A DNA stretch of 64,000 nt, taken from contig NC_133777.1 of NCBI RefSeq assembly GCF_003597395.2, positions 14,173,917-14,237,916 of the forward strand, given 5' to 3'. A program made the position numbers and the translations under genes. Under the pieces are notes generated by a model, which was given only the letters and a program-made list of their open reading frames with translations, was not told the origin of the DNA and did no database searches. The stretch is from Chelonoidis abingdonii (Eukaryota; Chordata; Testudines; Testudinidae). Shown piece by piece: positions 43,129 to 54,712 of this stretch (its first letter is position 1; every line of letters starts with the position of its first letter).

Positions 43129-43136
43129 TGCCAACT

Positions 43137-43777
43137 GAGGTAATAAAATGTATTCAGTTGAAACGGGTACACACAGTTTTTCCTACACACACATGCAACC
43201 ACATCACTAGCACATTTCTAAGCACAACACATATTGGGATGTTTGTTCACCAGCCAAGGCACACACACACGACTGGTGAAGCTGACGCCCTCACTTTAAC
43301 TGACACCTCAGCACAGCCAAAGTGCACTTGCTTTAACTGAGGAACACACATCCTATTGTGAGCTATTGCCTCTTTAGCAACATGTTGAGAATAAGCCACA
43401 GACATGCCTCTCAGCCCCTATGCACTGAGTTTTCACTGTTTACTTTCAGCCATGAGCTTGGGCAGCTCTTGGTGGCTGAGTGTTTACAGAGCAAATGACC
43501 AAGTTCAGAAAGTTCAGCAACCCCCACATCTCTATAATTACCTTGTTTTCTACAGTTTGGCCAGATGTGGGATGAATGTTCGTACTTTCCAGCAGCTCTA
43601 TTTTAATCTTGGCATCATCTTGTATCAGGAAAGCGCGTCAGCACTGGGAACTGCCCTGTGACAGATGACATCTAATTTGCCCCTAAATTAATGAGACAGT
43701 AGCATGTTTACCTTCTTCACTAGCTTTTGTAAACAGATGCAACACCTGCTGCTGTCTCAACATCTTGCCTGAATAAA
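43137..43777. other. unassigned non-coding DNA
   Basis: Includes a short CA-rich tract (43258-43270). No gene recognised. Confidence 0.4.
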
Positions 43778-43865
43778 GGGCCAGATACCCAGCTGGTGTA
43801 AATGGGGGAGGCTTCAGTGAAGTCAATGGAGCATTGCCCATTTACACCAGCTAAGGAGCTGGCCC
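43778..43865. mobile_element. complete hairpin MITE (Chompy-like), 88 bp
   Basis: The left arm gggccagatacccagctggt continues to gtaaatggg. The right arm (cccatttacaccagctaagg then agctggccc) is its near-perfect complement. The apex is cagtgaagtcaatgg. The flanks TAAA (43774-43777 and 43866-43869) are identical, consistent with a short TA-type target duplication. I recall such elements as Chompy MITEs of crocodilians; this name is from memory, not a search. Confidence 0.85.
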
Positions 43866-44269
43866 TAAAGATGTAGATTCACATTTCCTAGCTGGACCCA
43901 ATAAAGCACTAAAACACTTGTCATTTGGAATTTCAGTTCTGATCCTATTTTCTTGCTTCCTCAAAGACATCATTGAAAACAAATGTAAAAAAGGCAAGTT
44001 GAGTCAAAACTCAATAATACTGATGTTTTTATTATAAAAAGAGGCTGGGGGTGTAATTTTTTTTCAAGTTTGGCAACTTTTATTATTGTAATCTTTAAAA
44101 ATTGACTGCTTTTTCCATTATATTAATTTATTTTTATTCATTCCTTGGATCCTTGTGACAGGGTATCTTGAATGCTGCCAATCTGCCAAACAAAGTAAGC
44201 CAAGAAAGAAAAAAGGATAACAAGCAAGAAGGAAGAGCTGATAAACAGGGAGGCAGAAGGGTTTAAGGA
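43866..44269. other. unassigned non-coding DNA
   Basis: No gene or repeat recognised. Confidence 0.4.
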
Positions 44270-44505
44270 AGGAGTGGCCCAGTGGTTAGGGTGCCATCCT
44301 AAAGGTCAGGAGATCTAAGTTAAATTCTCTGCTCTGCCACAGACTTTTTCTGATACCTTGGGCATGTTACTTAGTCTTTCTGGGCCTCCGTTCCCATCTG
44401 TACAATGAAAATCATAGCACTGCCCTACCTCTCAAATGTATTGGGAGAATAAATACATTAAAGACATGAGGCACTCAAAAGGGGGCCATATAAACACAAG
44501 CATTG
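44270..44505 (+). mobile_element. MIR-like CORE-SINE
   Basis: tRNA-like head with an A box (gcccagtggttagggtgcca) and a degenerate B box (agatctaagttaaattctct). The core follows (ttgggcatgttacttagtct and cccatctgtacaatgaaaat), then the 3' phrase aaatacattaaagacatgag, which differs from the tail of the 44790 copy. Confidence 0.85.
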
Positions 44506-44789
44506 GATAGAAATACATGGATAGAGCCCAATATGTCAAGCCTGAGTACAGATGACATGGGAAGGAGGTGATTTCCCAAACTGACATCAAGCCCAGTTCA
44601 GCTAGAATCTGGTCACAGGATGGAGAGCAGAAACAATCACCCCAAGAACAGCAGCCTCAAGGCAAGAGAGTTCCTCAGATATCTTGCACAACGATTACAA
44701 CACGATGCAAGAGGTGCTACTTGGACTCGGAGAACAAGGGATTAAACTCAACTCAACTTCTCTCTCCTCTCGTACAAATACCCAGGGTG
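44506..44789. other. unassigned non-coding DNA
   Basis: Spacer between two SINEs; nothing recognised. Confidence 0.4.
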
Positions 44790-45055
44790 TGGGTGATTAA
44801 GTCAACGGACTTGGATTCAGGACACCAGGGTTCTGGTCCCAGTTCTGCCACACAGATGCTGTGTGAGACCTTGGGTAAGTCACTTAAACCTTTCTTGGGC
44901 TCAGCTCCTCCTTTATGAAAGTGGATACTACTACATCTTTCCTTCCAGATCATCTATATAGATTATAACCTGTTTGGGATGGGGACTGTTTCTTATTATG
45001 TGTATGTACAGCTCCTAGCACAACTGGCCACCAACGTTAGCTGGAATACAAAGAA
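44790..45055 (+). mobile_element. CORE-SINE, nearly complete
   Basis: Degenerate head (tgattaagtcaacggacttg, caccagggttctggtcccag), core (ttgggtaagtcacttaaacc), then the long tail gattataacctgtttgggat, ggggactgtttcttattatg and agctcctagcacaactggcc. It links the tail fragments elsewhere (20598, 27630, 54358) to a MIR-like head. Confidence 0.85.
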
Positions 45056-46294
45056 TAGGAAGGAGCCATAAGAATGGTTGCTTGCAAGACAGAGGGAAAA
45101 GACGGTCTTAAGGAAGTGTCCCTAGATGTAACCTACCCCAAACAAGATCCTTCCTTCTTCAGTGTGTATCTGAAGTCTGAAACAAAAGTTCTCCCATGTT
45201 TGGGGTTCATTAAGTCAGCACAGTTTCTCCAGCCCTGGAGCCTAGTTGCTCCCCTGCCAAGCTGCCATGGCTGACTTCCTCCTTTTATTCCCAACAGGTG
45301 GGCCCAGATGCACATACCACATCCTCTTCCCAACCTCTGTACAGCTGACAGGAAAAGAAAGAGTAAGGCTGGGGCAGCCTCAGTGGAGTGGAGCCAAAGC
45401 CCAACATCTACACAGGACTCACAGTGTATGCACAGTTCTCCCCCTCAGGAAAGGACAAGAGAAAGAATAACCCTCACATGGCAGAGGATAGTCACTTCCC
45501 TTAATGCACTGCCAGAAGGCGCTCAGATACCACAGTGAAAAGGGTAAGATAAGAACCAGGGTAGACTAGAATAGACCACGGCTGAGGAGCACACCCTGTA
45601 AGGAGGAGCTCCTAACCTAAAGATTATAGCACTGAACTTCAAGCTGAAGAGATTCTGGTTTGCTTACTGATTGTATTAAACTTATTTTACTCTCCTGTCA
45701 TAAGCGAAATCAATGAAAAGGCCTGTTCCTTTCCTGGTGAATTAGCCTTCCAGTTTACAAGACTTCAACTGGAACCTGAACTGATTTTTTTCTCTTTCTA
45801 AATACAATAATCGCAAAAAGTTGGTTCTTAAGTTTCTTGCCTCACTCTGTCGTTCTGTGATGTTCCAAGCATCACAGTTATTTCCTTGATTTATACTGGT
45901 TCCTTTCTTCTCCTCCATGCAGAGACTTGGCAGAATAGGGAATAGCAGAGCTAACTGGCTGCCCAAATAGCTGCCAGGAGCACTACAAACTAGTGCTGCT
46001 GTATTTTAATCAGCTTTGCTTATTGGGGCACAAGGGAAATGTTTCCATTATGAGATATTGCATTTGTTCACAGTGGAAAAGATTTTGCTCCTGGAAACAG
46101 TACATAAAATGTTTGGTTTCTAGAAGAAATGATGCAATTGATAAACTACTGCAAGTATGTCCTGTGCTTTAACTGTTTCTCTATGGCTCCTAAGGAAATA
46201 TGAAAAGTAAAATAATGAGAAGGGAAATAATATAATGAAATGAAACAGGAATGAAAAGACAGGGATGAAGGTGCTTCAGTATAGGTAAAGGGTA
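45056..46294. other. unassigned non-coding DNA
   Basis: No gene recognised. Overlapping frames of 66-76 codons on both strands show no domain. Confidence 0.4.
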
Positions 46295-47333
46295 TGACAA
46301 TGGCAGACCAGATGCCAGCTCAGGCCAAAGCCCATAGGTCTCACTGGACGCTGACAAATGCATAGCTGGGAAGCAGTCTGGCTCACCCAGGTGTTAGTAT
46401 TGTTAAAATAGGTATTAGATTTATAAAAATGTGCTTAGTGTTTAGACTTTATGAAATGTTGTGAGTTGCTGCATTATAACAAAATCTCACTTACAATATC
46501 TGTACCCCATGTTATAAGGTAGCATTTAAGTGTTTGCTCTGAAACCGTAAACCCACACAGTCAGGAAAGAAGCATTACCAAGTGTGAAATACTAGTCTCC
46601 CACAACACGTGTCATCTCTTGCCCAACAAAAGCAGATCCATAGACACCAGACAAGCCATTATAAAACAGCTGAGGATAACAGACTTAGTTGATTCCTTCC
46701 CCCACATCCATGAAGAGAAGACATGCAGGTGGACTCATCCCTTCAGCTTGAACTTTGGGGAAAGGCAATACAAATCTCTGACAGGAAGAAGCTGTATTTA
46801 TCTATGCTGCTTGGACTTTGAGAGCGCAACATTTCTAAACATAAGCAAGGGATCCCCAGCTGCTTCGCTTGGGTTAGCCCTAGAGGACATACAGAGTTAC
46901 ATGTTACAGCAGCTTCTATTACCTTTGAAACATTACACTGTAACTCATGTGTGTGTGTACATTTACCTACTTTAACCTTGTAAATAACTCATTTGTTTTT
47001 CTCAGTTAATAAATCTTTGGTTAATATACTATAGGATTGGCTACAAGCATTGTCTTTGGTAGAGAATCAAAGGTGCAATTGACCTGGGGTAAATGATTGG
47101 TCCTTTGGGACTGGAGTAACCTGAATATTATTGTGATTGTTGGTGTAAGATACCATCTACAACAAAGACAAGCTTGCCTAGATGGCAAGATAAACCTAAG
47201 TACCCAAGGGACTATTTGTGACTCCATGCCAAGGCTGTAATGGTGTTTGAGGAATTCACACTTGATACTTGTTTGGTAGAATCTAAGTACAGAGCTCACA
47301 GCCAATGTGGGGTTTGTGCCCTGATTTGTGACA
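46295..47333 (+). mobile_element. LTR, copy 1 of a related pair
   Basis: Begins TGACAATGGCAGACCAGATG and ends TTTGTGACA. A TATA-like attataaaac is at 46658-46667 and AATAAA is at 47008-47013, giving + orientation. Aligned by eye with 48675-49600, shared phrases occur in the same order: accagatgccagctc, gacaaatgcatagctgg, gttagtattgttaaaat, then near the end ggattggctacaagcattgt and aagcttgcctag. No target duplication was found. The 118-codon frame at 46619-46975 lies within the LTR and is not a gene. Confidence 0.75.
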
Positions 47334-48674
47334 GACTGCCTTGAGGTTGGAACTCATGCTCCTGACCCATTCCAGACAGTATGACAGAGGGTATTTAGGG
47401 AGAGTATGTCACCATGGAAAGGTAAAGATGAGTAAAGCCCGGGGATAGAAATAGTCTGAGTGGGAAGCTGGAGAAGAAAAAATGCAGCTTTAAAGGCTTC
47501 AAATTTCATATGTCAGCCTTATTTTGCATCTGAAAAATTGCTTATAAACACATTTGCTCCTGCACTTTAGAGGTGCAAACACCTACAGACTCTAGCACTG
47601 GGCATAGTCTGGCATTAGACCTTACACCTGAAAAACTGATGCCCCCAACAAGTTCCATACATGCAAATCCTAAAATCAGTGTGCGTAACAACACATACAC
47701 ACACCGTTATTTAAAGCACCTACACAAGTGTTTCCATCAGCAAAGAAAAGGCACAAGCACATAACGAGGCCTCTCTTCACATGTGCACCTCTAGGAGCCT
47801 AGGGACAAGGCCTGGCTAAAAGTTTATCTGAAAATATGCAAAATTGCTGCTCCTTTGAACATAAGGGATTTAGAATGTGCATCAAAGCGTGACAGTGGAA
47901 GCGTTAATACTATCCTATCTACAGCTAAGTTTCTCTATCTTGGGATTTTCTAAGGTACCAATTACTGTGATATCTAAGAACCAACAATGAAGACCCTATT
48001 CTCAAATAATATGAGCAATTTAAGACCAATTTTCATGTCGGTTCTATGGAATGAATGCTCTCCTACATACCTCACACAAAGGGAGTACTTTTTAAAAAAA
48101 AAAAAAAGCATGGAATTCCTGCTGCACCACTCGCGGGCTAAGCACTGAGGGGAGTGTGTTCATATCTCCATGGCCAGGAACAGGTTACCAAAGAGGAACA
48201 ATCCAGCCAAGACAAAAGAAATATTAACTCATGCCTACCACATTGCTGCAATCAATCTGAAAAAGAAGGAGGAGGAAGGTGCTTTACCTCATGTGGCAGA
48301 TGATGAATGAAAGCATTGACCTTGCTAGCATGACAAAAATAACTTCCAACCAGAAAGTGACTTCTTGGCCACATTATCCCACATCTAAGTCCCAAACCAA
48401 CTTTACATCAATCTGAGGCATGAGGTATACATCACCAAAAAGGTGAACTGACCCTGTAGCAAATTTACGGCTGGTCTGTGTGAAAGACAACACAGTTCCA
48501 TAAGCAATGCGATGGTCTTACCGTCAGATTACTGTGCAATATACACATCTTCTCACTTTATCTATATTTTACTGTACAAACCTATCCACTGGGGCCAGGT
48601 ACAAATAACAGCCCATACTCTTTTTATGTTTGAGCTCCCCTTTCTGTCTCTCACCTTAACCCCAAGGTAGGGTG
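47334..48674. other. segment between two related LTRs, no pol or gag seen
   Basis: About 1.34 kb. If the two LTRs came from one provirus this would be its internal region. No reverse transcriptase, protease or gag-like motif is readable in any frame, so it is either fully decayed/deleted or simply host DNA between two separate insertions. A poly-A tract lies near 48091-48107. Confidence 0.5.
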
Positions 48675-49600
48675 TGATGCTGGTAAACCAGGTGCCAGCT
48701 CTTGCCACGTCTGTAGGCGTCAGTTGAGCACTGACAAATTCCTAGCTGGAAACAGACCAGCTCCCCTATATGTTAATATTGTTCAGGATGGGTGTTAGAC
48801 ATTTAAGGATGTGTTTAGATGCTATAAAATGCATGTAAGTCGCTGCATGGATTAATCTCACGTGTAATGTCTGCAGTCCATACTACAAGGTATAATATAA
48901 GTTTGTTTTATAATTGTAAAAAATGCCTTCTCTGAACTGCTGAACTGAAAGGGAAAGAGTGGACTATGAAAATTAAGTGGCCCATCACAGGAGAAAAGCT
49001 TTGTTATTTCTCCCATCCACCCCTGAAGTAGTACATGCAGGAGGCCTCATCACATTGGTTTGAATGCTAGAAGAGGGATATAAAAATAGCTAACAAAGAT
49101 TTTTCTTCTATTTGCTGGTCGGACTCTCAGAAGGGCTGGAGCTAAGACACAAAAAGCAGAGATCCCCAGAGCTGACCTGGGTTGAATCCTAACAAGACAT
49201 TCAATGCTGACAGATTACTATATCTGTCACCTTTTGAATCATAGACTGAAACTCATTTTAAACTCATATATGTTGCCTGCTTTATCCTGTAAATAACATT
49301 TCTTTTTCCTAGTTAAACTTTAGTTATTTTATTACAGGACTGGCTACAGGCATTATCTTTGCTGTGAGATCTAAGGTACAGATTGATAAGGAGTAAGTGA
49401 CTGTTCTGTTGAGACTGGAAGCAACCTGAATATTTTGTGATTTTTGGTGTAAGTGACTATTTATCTCTAAGTCCAGCTTGCCTGGGTCGCAAGATAGACT
49501 AGAGAGCCCAAAGGAACTGTCTATGATTCTATGGTAAGACATTTGTTAGTGGGTTGGTAAAATCTAGTCACAGAAATTTGCTGTAGACTTCAAGACTCCA
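48675..49600 (+). mobile_element. LTR, copy 2 of a related pair
   Basis: Starts TGATGCTGGTAAACCAGGTG and carries gatataaaaatag (TATA, 49078-49089). Shared phrases with copy 1 include gacaaattcctagctgg, gttaatattgttcagga, ggactggctacaggcattat and cagcttgcctgggtcgcaag. Clearly diverged from copy 1 in the middle (unrelated or rearranged 48960-49240). The right edge is not sharply defined. Confidence 0.7.
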
Positions 49601-51810
49601 GTGCTATAGCAATTGATTGCATTAGAACTCAGCATGGAAGACACTTGAGCTCTACAGGCTTAATGAATTAAGTTTCTCTCTCTATCATCCATGGGTGCAC
49701 CAAAGGACCAATGGCAGAAAAAGAGAATGCAGATGCATGACCAGTGTCAGCATCAGGAGAGAGCAGTATGGTGAGAGCGTATCGAGTTAGTTTCCAACAC
49801 TATGAAACCAACCTATGCTTCTCTCTAGTTGATAGATACTATTCAATGCTGCATTTCTGCAAATGAAACTTACAAAGCTTCTAAAGATGCTGATCGGCAC
49901 CTAGTAGGATTTACTTTTGTGCCTAAGTGGGTTAGATGCCTAACCTATCTGTGTCTTTAGGTGCCTAAATATATGTGTCAACCTGGCTCCTAGTTCAAAT
50001 TACTATGTAACTATGTGTTAGGTCAACCTCTATCCAAATGTCAAGATGCAGTCACATATTTAAGGTGTTTTATTTTGATGGTTAACATGCAGGAATTTAC
50101 ACCACTTTGTGGAAGATCTCTAGTTAGGAAACACACATGCCACACGTCAATATACAATAAAGATTATTTAGACAATAGAATCCTAATAATGTAGACAATC
50201 TTAACTTGCACTAGCATTATAACTGCTAAATATCATCAGAGAATTGCACAGCCTTCAACCATTTTTGTCTAAAAAAATAGATGTGTCAGATTTTTTTTAA
50301 AAGGCTTTTGGTCCCTAGCAGGGCATCTCTAGAATTGCACCTCTCACAGGCACTGTCAGGGTTTTTTAATTTAAAAAGAATGTGTATTGCACCCATAACA
50401 TCTGGAAACATAGGACATAGATTAATCCTAATATCTGCCAGCAACAGGCAAAGAGTAAACCCACCTCTGACCCTGCCTTCTCTATCCATGGGTGACATAC
50501 TGTAAGTATCCATGGCTACAGGACTACAGCTAGGGGGTGGAGGGGAAGAGAGAAAGTGAACACCTTTAGCTTGCTTTGCCTAAAATCACGGCACTTCAGC
50601 TCTGGCAAGAGGCAGCTCATTCCACAGCTGAGAGGCACCCACTGAGAAAGGGCTCCGATCCTGCCAAAGCATCCATGGAGAACCTTAAGCCTGGGCAGAG
50701 CCCCACTGAAGTCAATGGGACTGCACATAGGCCTAAGACTTTGCCCACATGCACACCTTTAAAACTGACCCTGTTCAGAAATAGCGATAGCCTTCCTACT
50801 GTTTGCAATAATGTGATGTGGACATCAGCAGAACAGCAGCCCGCCAGCCTGGCATGAATAAGCTTTAGAATCAGCGTCTTCTCTATCATTATGGAAATTG
50901 GGCTGAAGGAGCCTAACAGAGAGGAGGGGTGCGGAAGGAGAGAGAAGAGCACAAAAGAAAGAATTGTACAAAGAATCATCATTAGAACCCAGAAGGGCCG
51001 ATATTCAGAGGTGTTTTGTAATGTGTTTGAGGTACAGAACAGCTGCTTAGCTAATAGCATTATACAGAAAAGAGCATTAGCAATATTAGACTATTGGAAA
51101 TGGAAGAATTATTGGCTACATACTTTTTCCAAAGAACGACATAATGAAAAGGTTTCAGCTGAAGCCACTAAGGCACCCTACAAATCATATATATTATAAA
51201 TCAGCAAAGCCCTGAGGCTTCATGTTTATGTAGACACTTAAATTTAAAATCAAAATACTCAATCTTCGTTGCTAGGAACAGAGATTCAATTACTTTGAGC
51301 TTTACAGTCTGAATAATATGCAGCATAAAACTAAATTTTGTCCCCAAGGTATTGCTCACTTGCGGGCCATTTAAATCACCTAGTTGCACGGAGCAGACAA
51401 AACAAATTAATCCAAAAAAGTAACAAAATTAGCCTTTTATCTATGAAATCTGATACAAATTTCAAAACAGACGATGTGCAAAAACCATTCAACGTTCATC
51501 GCGTCATGAAGCCCTCATCATCTCTATTTTTCCTCCCCCTTTTTTTTAATTCTATAAAGCTCTCCAGACAAAGACAGGAAACATTTTATTACTAAAACTG
51601 CTTGAGAAGTCGCTCTTAATACTCTTATTGCTGTCTAGGTGAAATAGTGCTAGACAAAAGCATAATGAAATTTCAAACATAATGTGATAGAGATTATTCT
51701 GTTGACAACTGGGAGGTTCTTCAAGACTAATCTATAATTGGAAGGTTTTTTTTTAATTCAGGTCAGAGATTGGCCACACAGGCCCTGAGCCTGTAAGTGG
51801 TGTTACATGA
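49601..51810. other. unassigned non-coding DNA
   Basis: No gene seen. Repeat remnants: GGTGCCTAA-type phrases at 49895-49985, and a partial hairpin-family unit at 50695-50745 (gagccccactgaagtcaatg). The stretch 51030-51200 is repeat-free and complex (ttagctaatagcattataca), a weak candidate for a conserved element. The 147-codon minus frame at 50617-51060 crosses the hairpin remnant and has no recognisable domain. Confidence 0.35.
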
Positions 51811-51878
51811 GCAGATCCCTGTTCCTAAAATCAGCTCTGTTGAAATCAATGGGGCTCCACACGGGCACAGGGATCTGC
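51811..51878. mobile_element. hairpin MITE, 12-bp perfect outer arms
   Basis: gcagatccctgt (51811-51822) and acagggatctgc (51867-51878) are exact complements. The inner core gctctgttgaaatcaatggg belongs to the CCATTGAAGTCAATGG family. Confidence 0.8.
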
Positions 51879-52721
51879 CGACATAGAGCAAGTAGAAGGA
51901 TTGGGGCCAAAGACCAGAGCCAGATCTGAACTCTTCTAAAGTTTGGAGGTCTTCAGATCTGAGGTTCCTCAAATCTTTGGCAGCACAGTGACATGCTGTG
52001 ATACTAGCATGGCAGAAATGTCGCTACTTTCTTTCACACCGCTTTATGCCAAATGCTAGACAGCAACCTTGCAAAATTCCACTCAGCCTGGGCAAGTCAT
52101 TTTTCCGCTGGGTTTTGGAGAGCAAGGAAATTATCAAAAGTCTTTTTACAATAGAGGCTAGGCCCAGGAAACTTGGTTCCTGAGCTGCCACATTTTGACA
52201 AGGTTTCTAGAAATGTTAGATAAAGTAGGATCGCCATAGCAGCAGCCAAATGTATGAAAGTCAAAGCATTTCTCTGATGCAGTATCACCAGCCTTCCCTT
52301 CCCCTGTGGAATCCAGATTCACTTATCAGAGTACAGTGAAATCCAACATTATCAATCATTTTACTCATCCCTACCAATTACAGTGAAGGATTATTTTTCT
52401 TGGCAAACTAATTCTTTCACACATATAGTTCTGCATCAGATTTTCCACTCCCTCTACCTCTATCTTATCCAAATGATTCCTTCATTATATCTCATTTAGG
52501 AAACAGTTGTATTTTATTATAAACAACATATTTGTAAGGCCAGAGTATCAAGCAAGGGAGGCATTCAAAACATGTACCTAGGTTACGTGGGTTGATTAGT
52601 GCAACTGTGCTAGTAGCCACTTGATTTGTTGCATGCAAATGGACATACTGATGCATGCACTTACCCAATATGCATGTGAACGTACCCACAACTGCATAAT
52701 CAGTGTACAAAAACTTCCAGT
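51879..52721. other. unassigned non-coding DNA
   Basis: No gene or recognised repeat. Confidence 0.4.
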
Positions 52722-52785
52722 CTGATCCAGCACCCATTAAAGTCAAGGGAAAGATTCCCAATACATTCAATTGGAGCTGGATCAG
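52722..52785. mobile_element. hairpin MITE
   Basis: ctgatccagc (52722-52731) and gctggatcag (52776-52785) are exact complements. Inner phrases cccattaaagtcaaggg and cattcaattgga are diverged family core. Confidence 0.75.
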
Positions 52786-52813
52786 GCCGAAAATTTGTTA
52801 AAAAATCAAGCCC

Positions 52814-52915
52814 TTTATCAGAGGGGTAGCTGGGTTAGTCCGTTTCTGTTAAAAAGCAACAAAGAGTCCTGTGGCACCTTATAGACTAACAGATGTGAAT
52901 TTGATGCTCATGAAA
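52814..52915 (+). mobile_element. fragment related to the 10034 repeat
   Basis: cagaggggtagctgggttag, aaaaagcaacaaagagtcct and gtggcaccttatagactaac are the terminal phrases of the same superfamily as 10034-10343. The copy ends shortly after (gctcatgaaagtgagg), before the region where the hammerhead-like core would lie. Confidence 0.7.
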
Positions 52916-53119
52916 GTGAGGGATTAATAATCCAGAGGGGAGCAAAACCAAGAAAGAAGCTGGTGCATCCCCTGTTTCTCCAGTCAACTCCGCCAGTGCA
53001 CTTCACACTTCCATCACTCCTCTACACTACAGTCCTGGGCTGAGACTGTCAGGTACACCAAAGTATGTCTCTTTGGGGAGTGTTTTTGTGATGTGGTCAA
53101 TGTCCGTTAGGAGGTAAGG
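52916..53119. other. unassigned non-coding DNA
   Basis: Nothing recognised. Confidence 0.35.
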
Positions 53120-53516
53120 TGAATCTAACTATATATTGCCTGAGAGCTGAAGCAGGATTTGAATTCAAGGTTCAGATCTGGAGGTCAGACCTTTGTGCCC
53201 TTGGCACAACTCAGTAGGTCTGTGCAAAGATAAAATTAAGCCATTTGCTGCCTTCTTGATCCTGAAGCTTCTAGGCATCACACCAGACCCAGCTGGGGTC
53301 TCCAAGGCATCAGGATACCAGTCATATTCATTCAGGGATTGGGAAAAGGTGTCATATGAGCCTCTGTAGTATCCCTGTGCTGTGATTCTGCCAATGGCAT
53401 AGCAGAGCTTGGCCAAAGGGTACTTTTTGTGCTACTTAACGTCTGAGCGGAAGGTCTGGCCCCCAGGTCTCCAGATGCCGAAGGCTAGTGCATTAAAACC
53501 ACTGTGCACCATAACT
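53120..53516 (-). repeat. possible unclassified tRNA-derived SINE with an open frame
   Basis: On the minus strand the start (cagtggttttaatgcactag, then gcatctggagacctgggggc) resembles the A/B-box layout of a tRNA-derived SINE head. Beyond it a frame stays open for about 88 codons (53165-53430) with fragments such as RGSYDTFSQSLNEYDWYPDA and GSGVMPRSFRIKKAANGL. It has no ATG at the front (the in-frame start is a TTG) and no recognised domain. More likely a repeat whose frame is open by chance than an exon. Confidence 0.3.
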
Positions 53517-54357
53517 ATACATTTTATTCAACTAAACTCACTTAAAATAAGGCTTGATATGAAGAACTGGGCCAGAATATTTCATAAAAGGATGGAACTG
53601 TTCTTTCGAGGTCAGATGACACTAATATTCTTGCAGGAAAGAGACAAAAAAATGCTTAATAAAATTTACAGCATTTCGTTCAGATAAAAGTTAGAGGACA
53701 CTCAATTTATGGGTGATGTTTGGCTCAAAGCAGCAATAAAAGTCAGGTCAATAAGTGATTCTCTCTCTTATCTTGAAAAAAAATTCTGACTACTCAAAAT
53801 ATCAGCATAAACCATACAAGCAGGAAGAGCAAGTGTGTGAAGCCAAAGGTGCCCATTGAAGAAATATCAAGGGGAGGCTTTATTCTAGATAGCTGGAAAA
53901 TGTCAAAGCAAAGCAACTTATTTATGTGCCATCCGTAAATAAAATATAGCTGTGGAAAATATGAAAATTGAGTTTGGAATAAGTCAGCCAGCCATTGCCT
54001 GGCAAACAAGCTAGTCTTTTCAACTCAGCACACTTGTCATGGTCATCAGCAGGCATGTGAGCCTAATTCAATTAAATGGAACATTCTGAACTCGAGAAAA
54101 GCCAAGCAGTCAGAAATAATAACTTAAAAAAAAGTAGAAGAGTCTTAGTACAGCAACAGAAACTAGTTCAGGAGAAGCCAGGGAGACCTAATACTAGTTA
54201 ATTTGGGGTGCCAGAGAGCAATTGCAGTGAGCATATTGCTTGTAGTTTTCACTTCTCTGGTGCCTTCCATCATGGCACCCATAGGACCTGATTCAACTTC
54301 ACTGGGAAAATTACTGTTGATTTAAGTGAGTGGTGGATCTAGCCCAAAGTGCTTTAA
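53517..54357. other. unassigned non-coding DNA
   Basis: No gene seen. A weak hairpin-family remnant lies at 54288-54345 (cctgattcaacttcactggg). Confidence 0.4.
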
Positions 54358-54712
54358 AATTAATATAATTATTTATTATTTGTATTTCAGTAGCACCTAG
54401 AGGCCTTTTGTCTTAAATATTTAACACAACAGGCTCCAAGCGAGGTCAGGACCCCGTCATACCAAGTGTTGTACATACACTTAGTAAAAGACAGTTCGTG
54501 CCCTGGAGAGCTTACAAACCAAATAGAGGCAGACAGAAGAAGGGTAAGAGAACGGAATTATTATTAGCCCTATTTTACAGACAGGGAACTAAGGAGCAGG
54601 AAGATCCATTGACTTGCCCAAGGTCACATAGGAAGTCTATGGCAAAACCAAGACGTGAATCCAGATCTTCCAAGTTCCAATCCAATGCTTGAACCATGAG
54701 ACCATCCGTACT
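54358..54712 (-). mobile_element. CORE-SINE, nearly complete
   Basis: Reading the minus strand from 54712: degenerate tRNA-like head, then the MIR-like core (+ strand cttgcccaaggtcacatagg and cctattttacagacagggaa). The long tail follows (+ strand ttgtacatacacttagtaaa, gccctggagagcttacaaac), ending in the AT-rich ttatttattatttgtatttc. Together with 44790 it defines the full structure of the family in this window. Confidence 0.85.

Noticed and set aside
46619..46975. 118-codon frame
   Set aside because: Lies entirely within LTR copy 1, between its TATA and AATAAA signals.
47334..48674. Internal region of a functional provirus
   Set aside because: No gag, protease, reverse transcriptase or integrase motif in any frame.
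50617..51060. 147-codon minus-strand frame
   Set aside because: Crosses a hairpin-family remnant and low-complexity sequence; hydrophobic stretches but no recognisable domain or gene structure.
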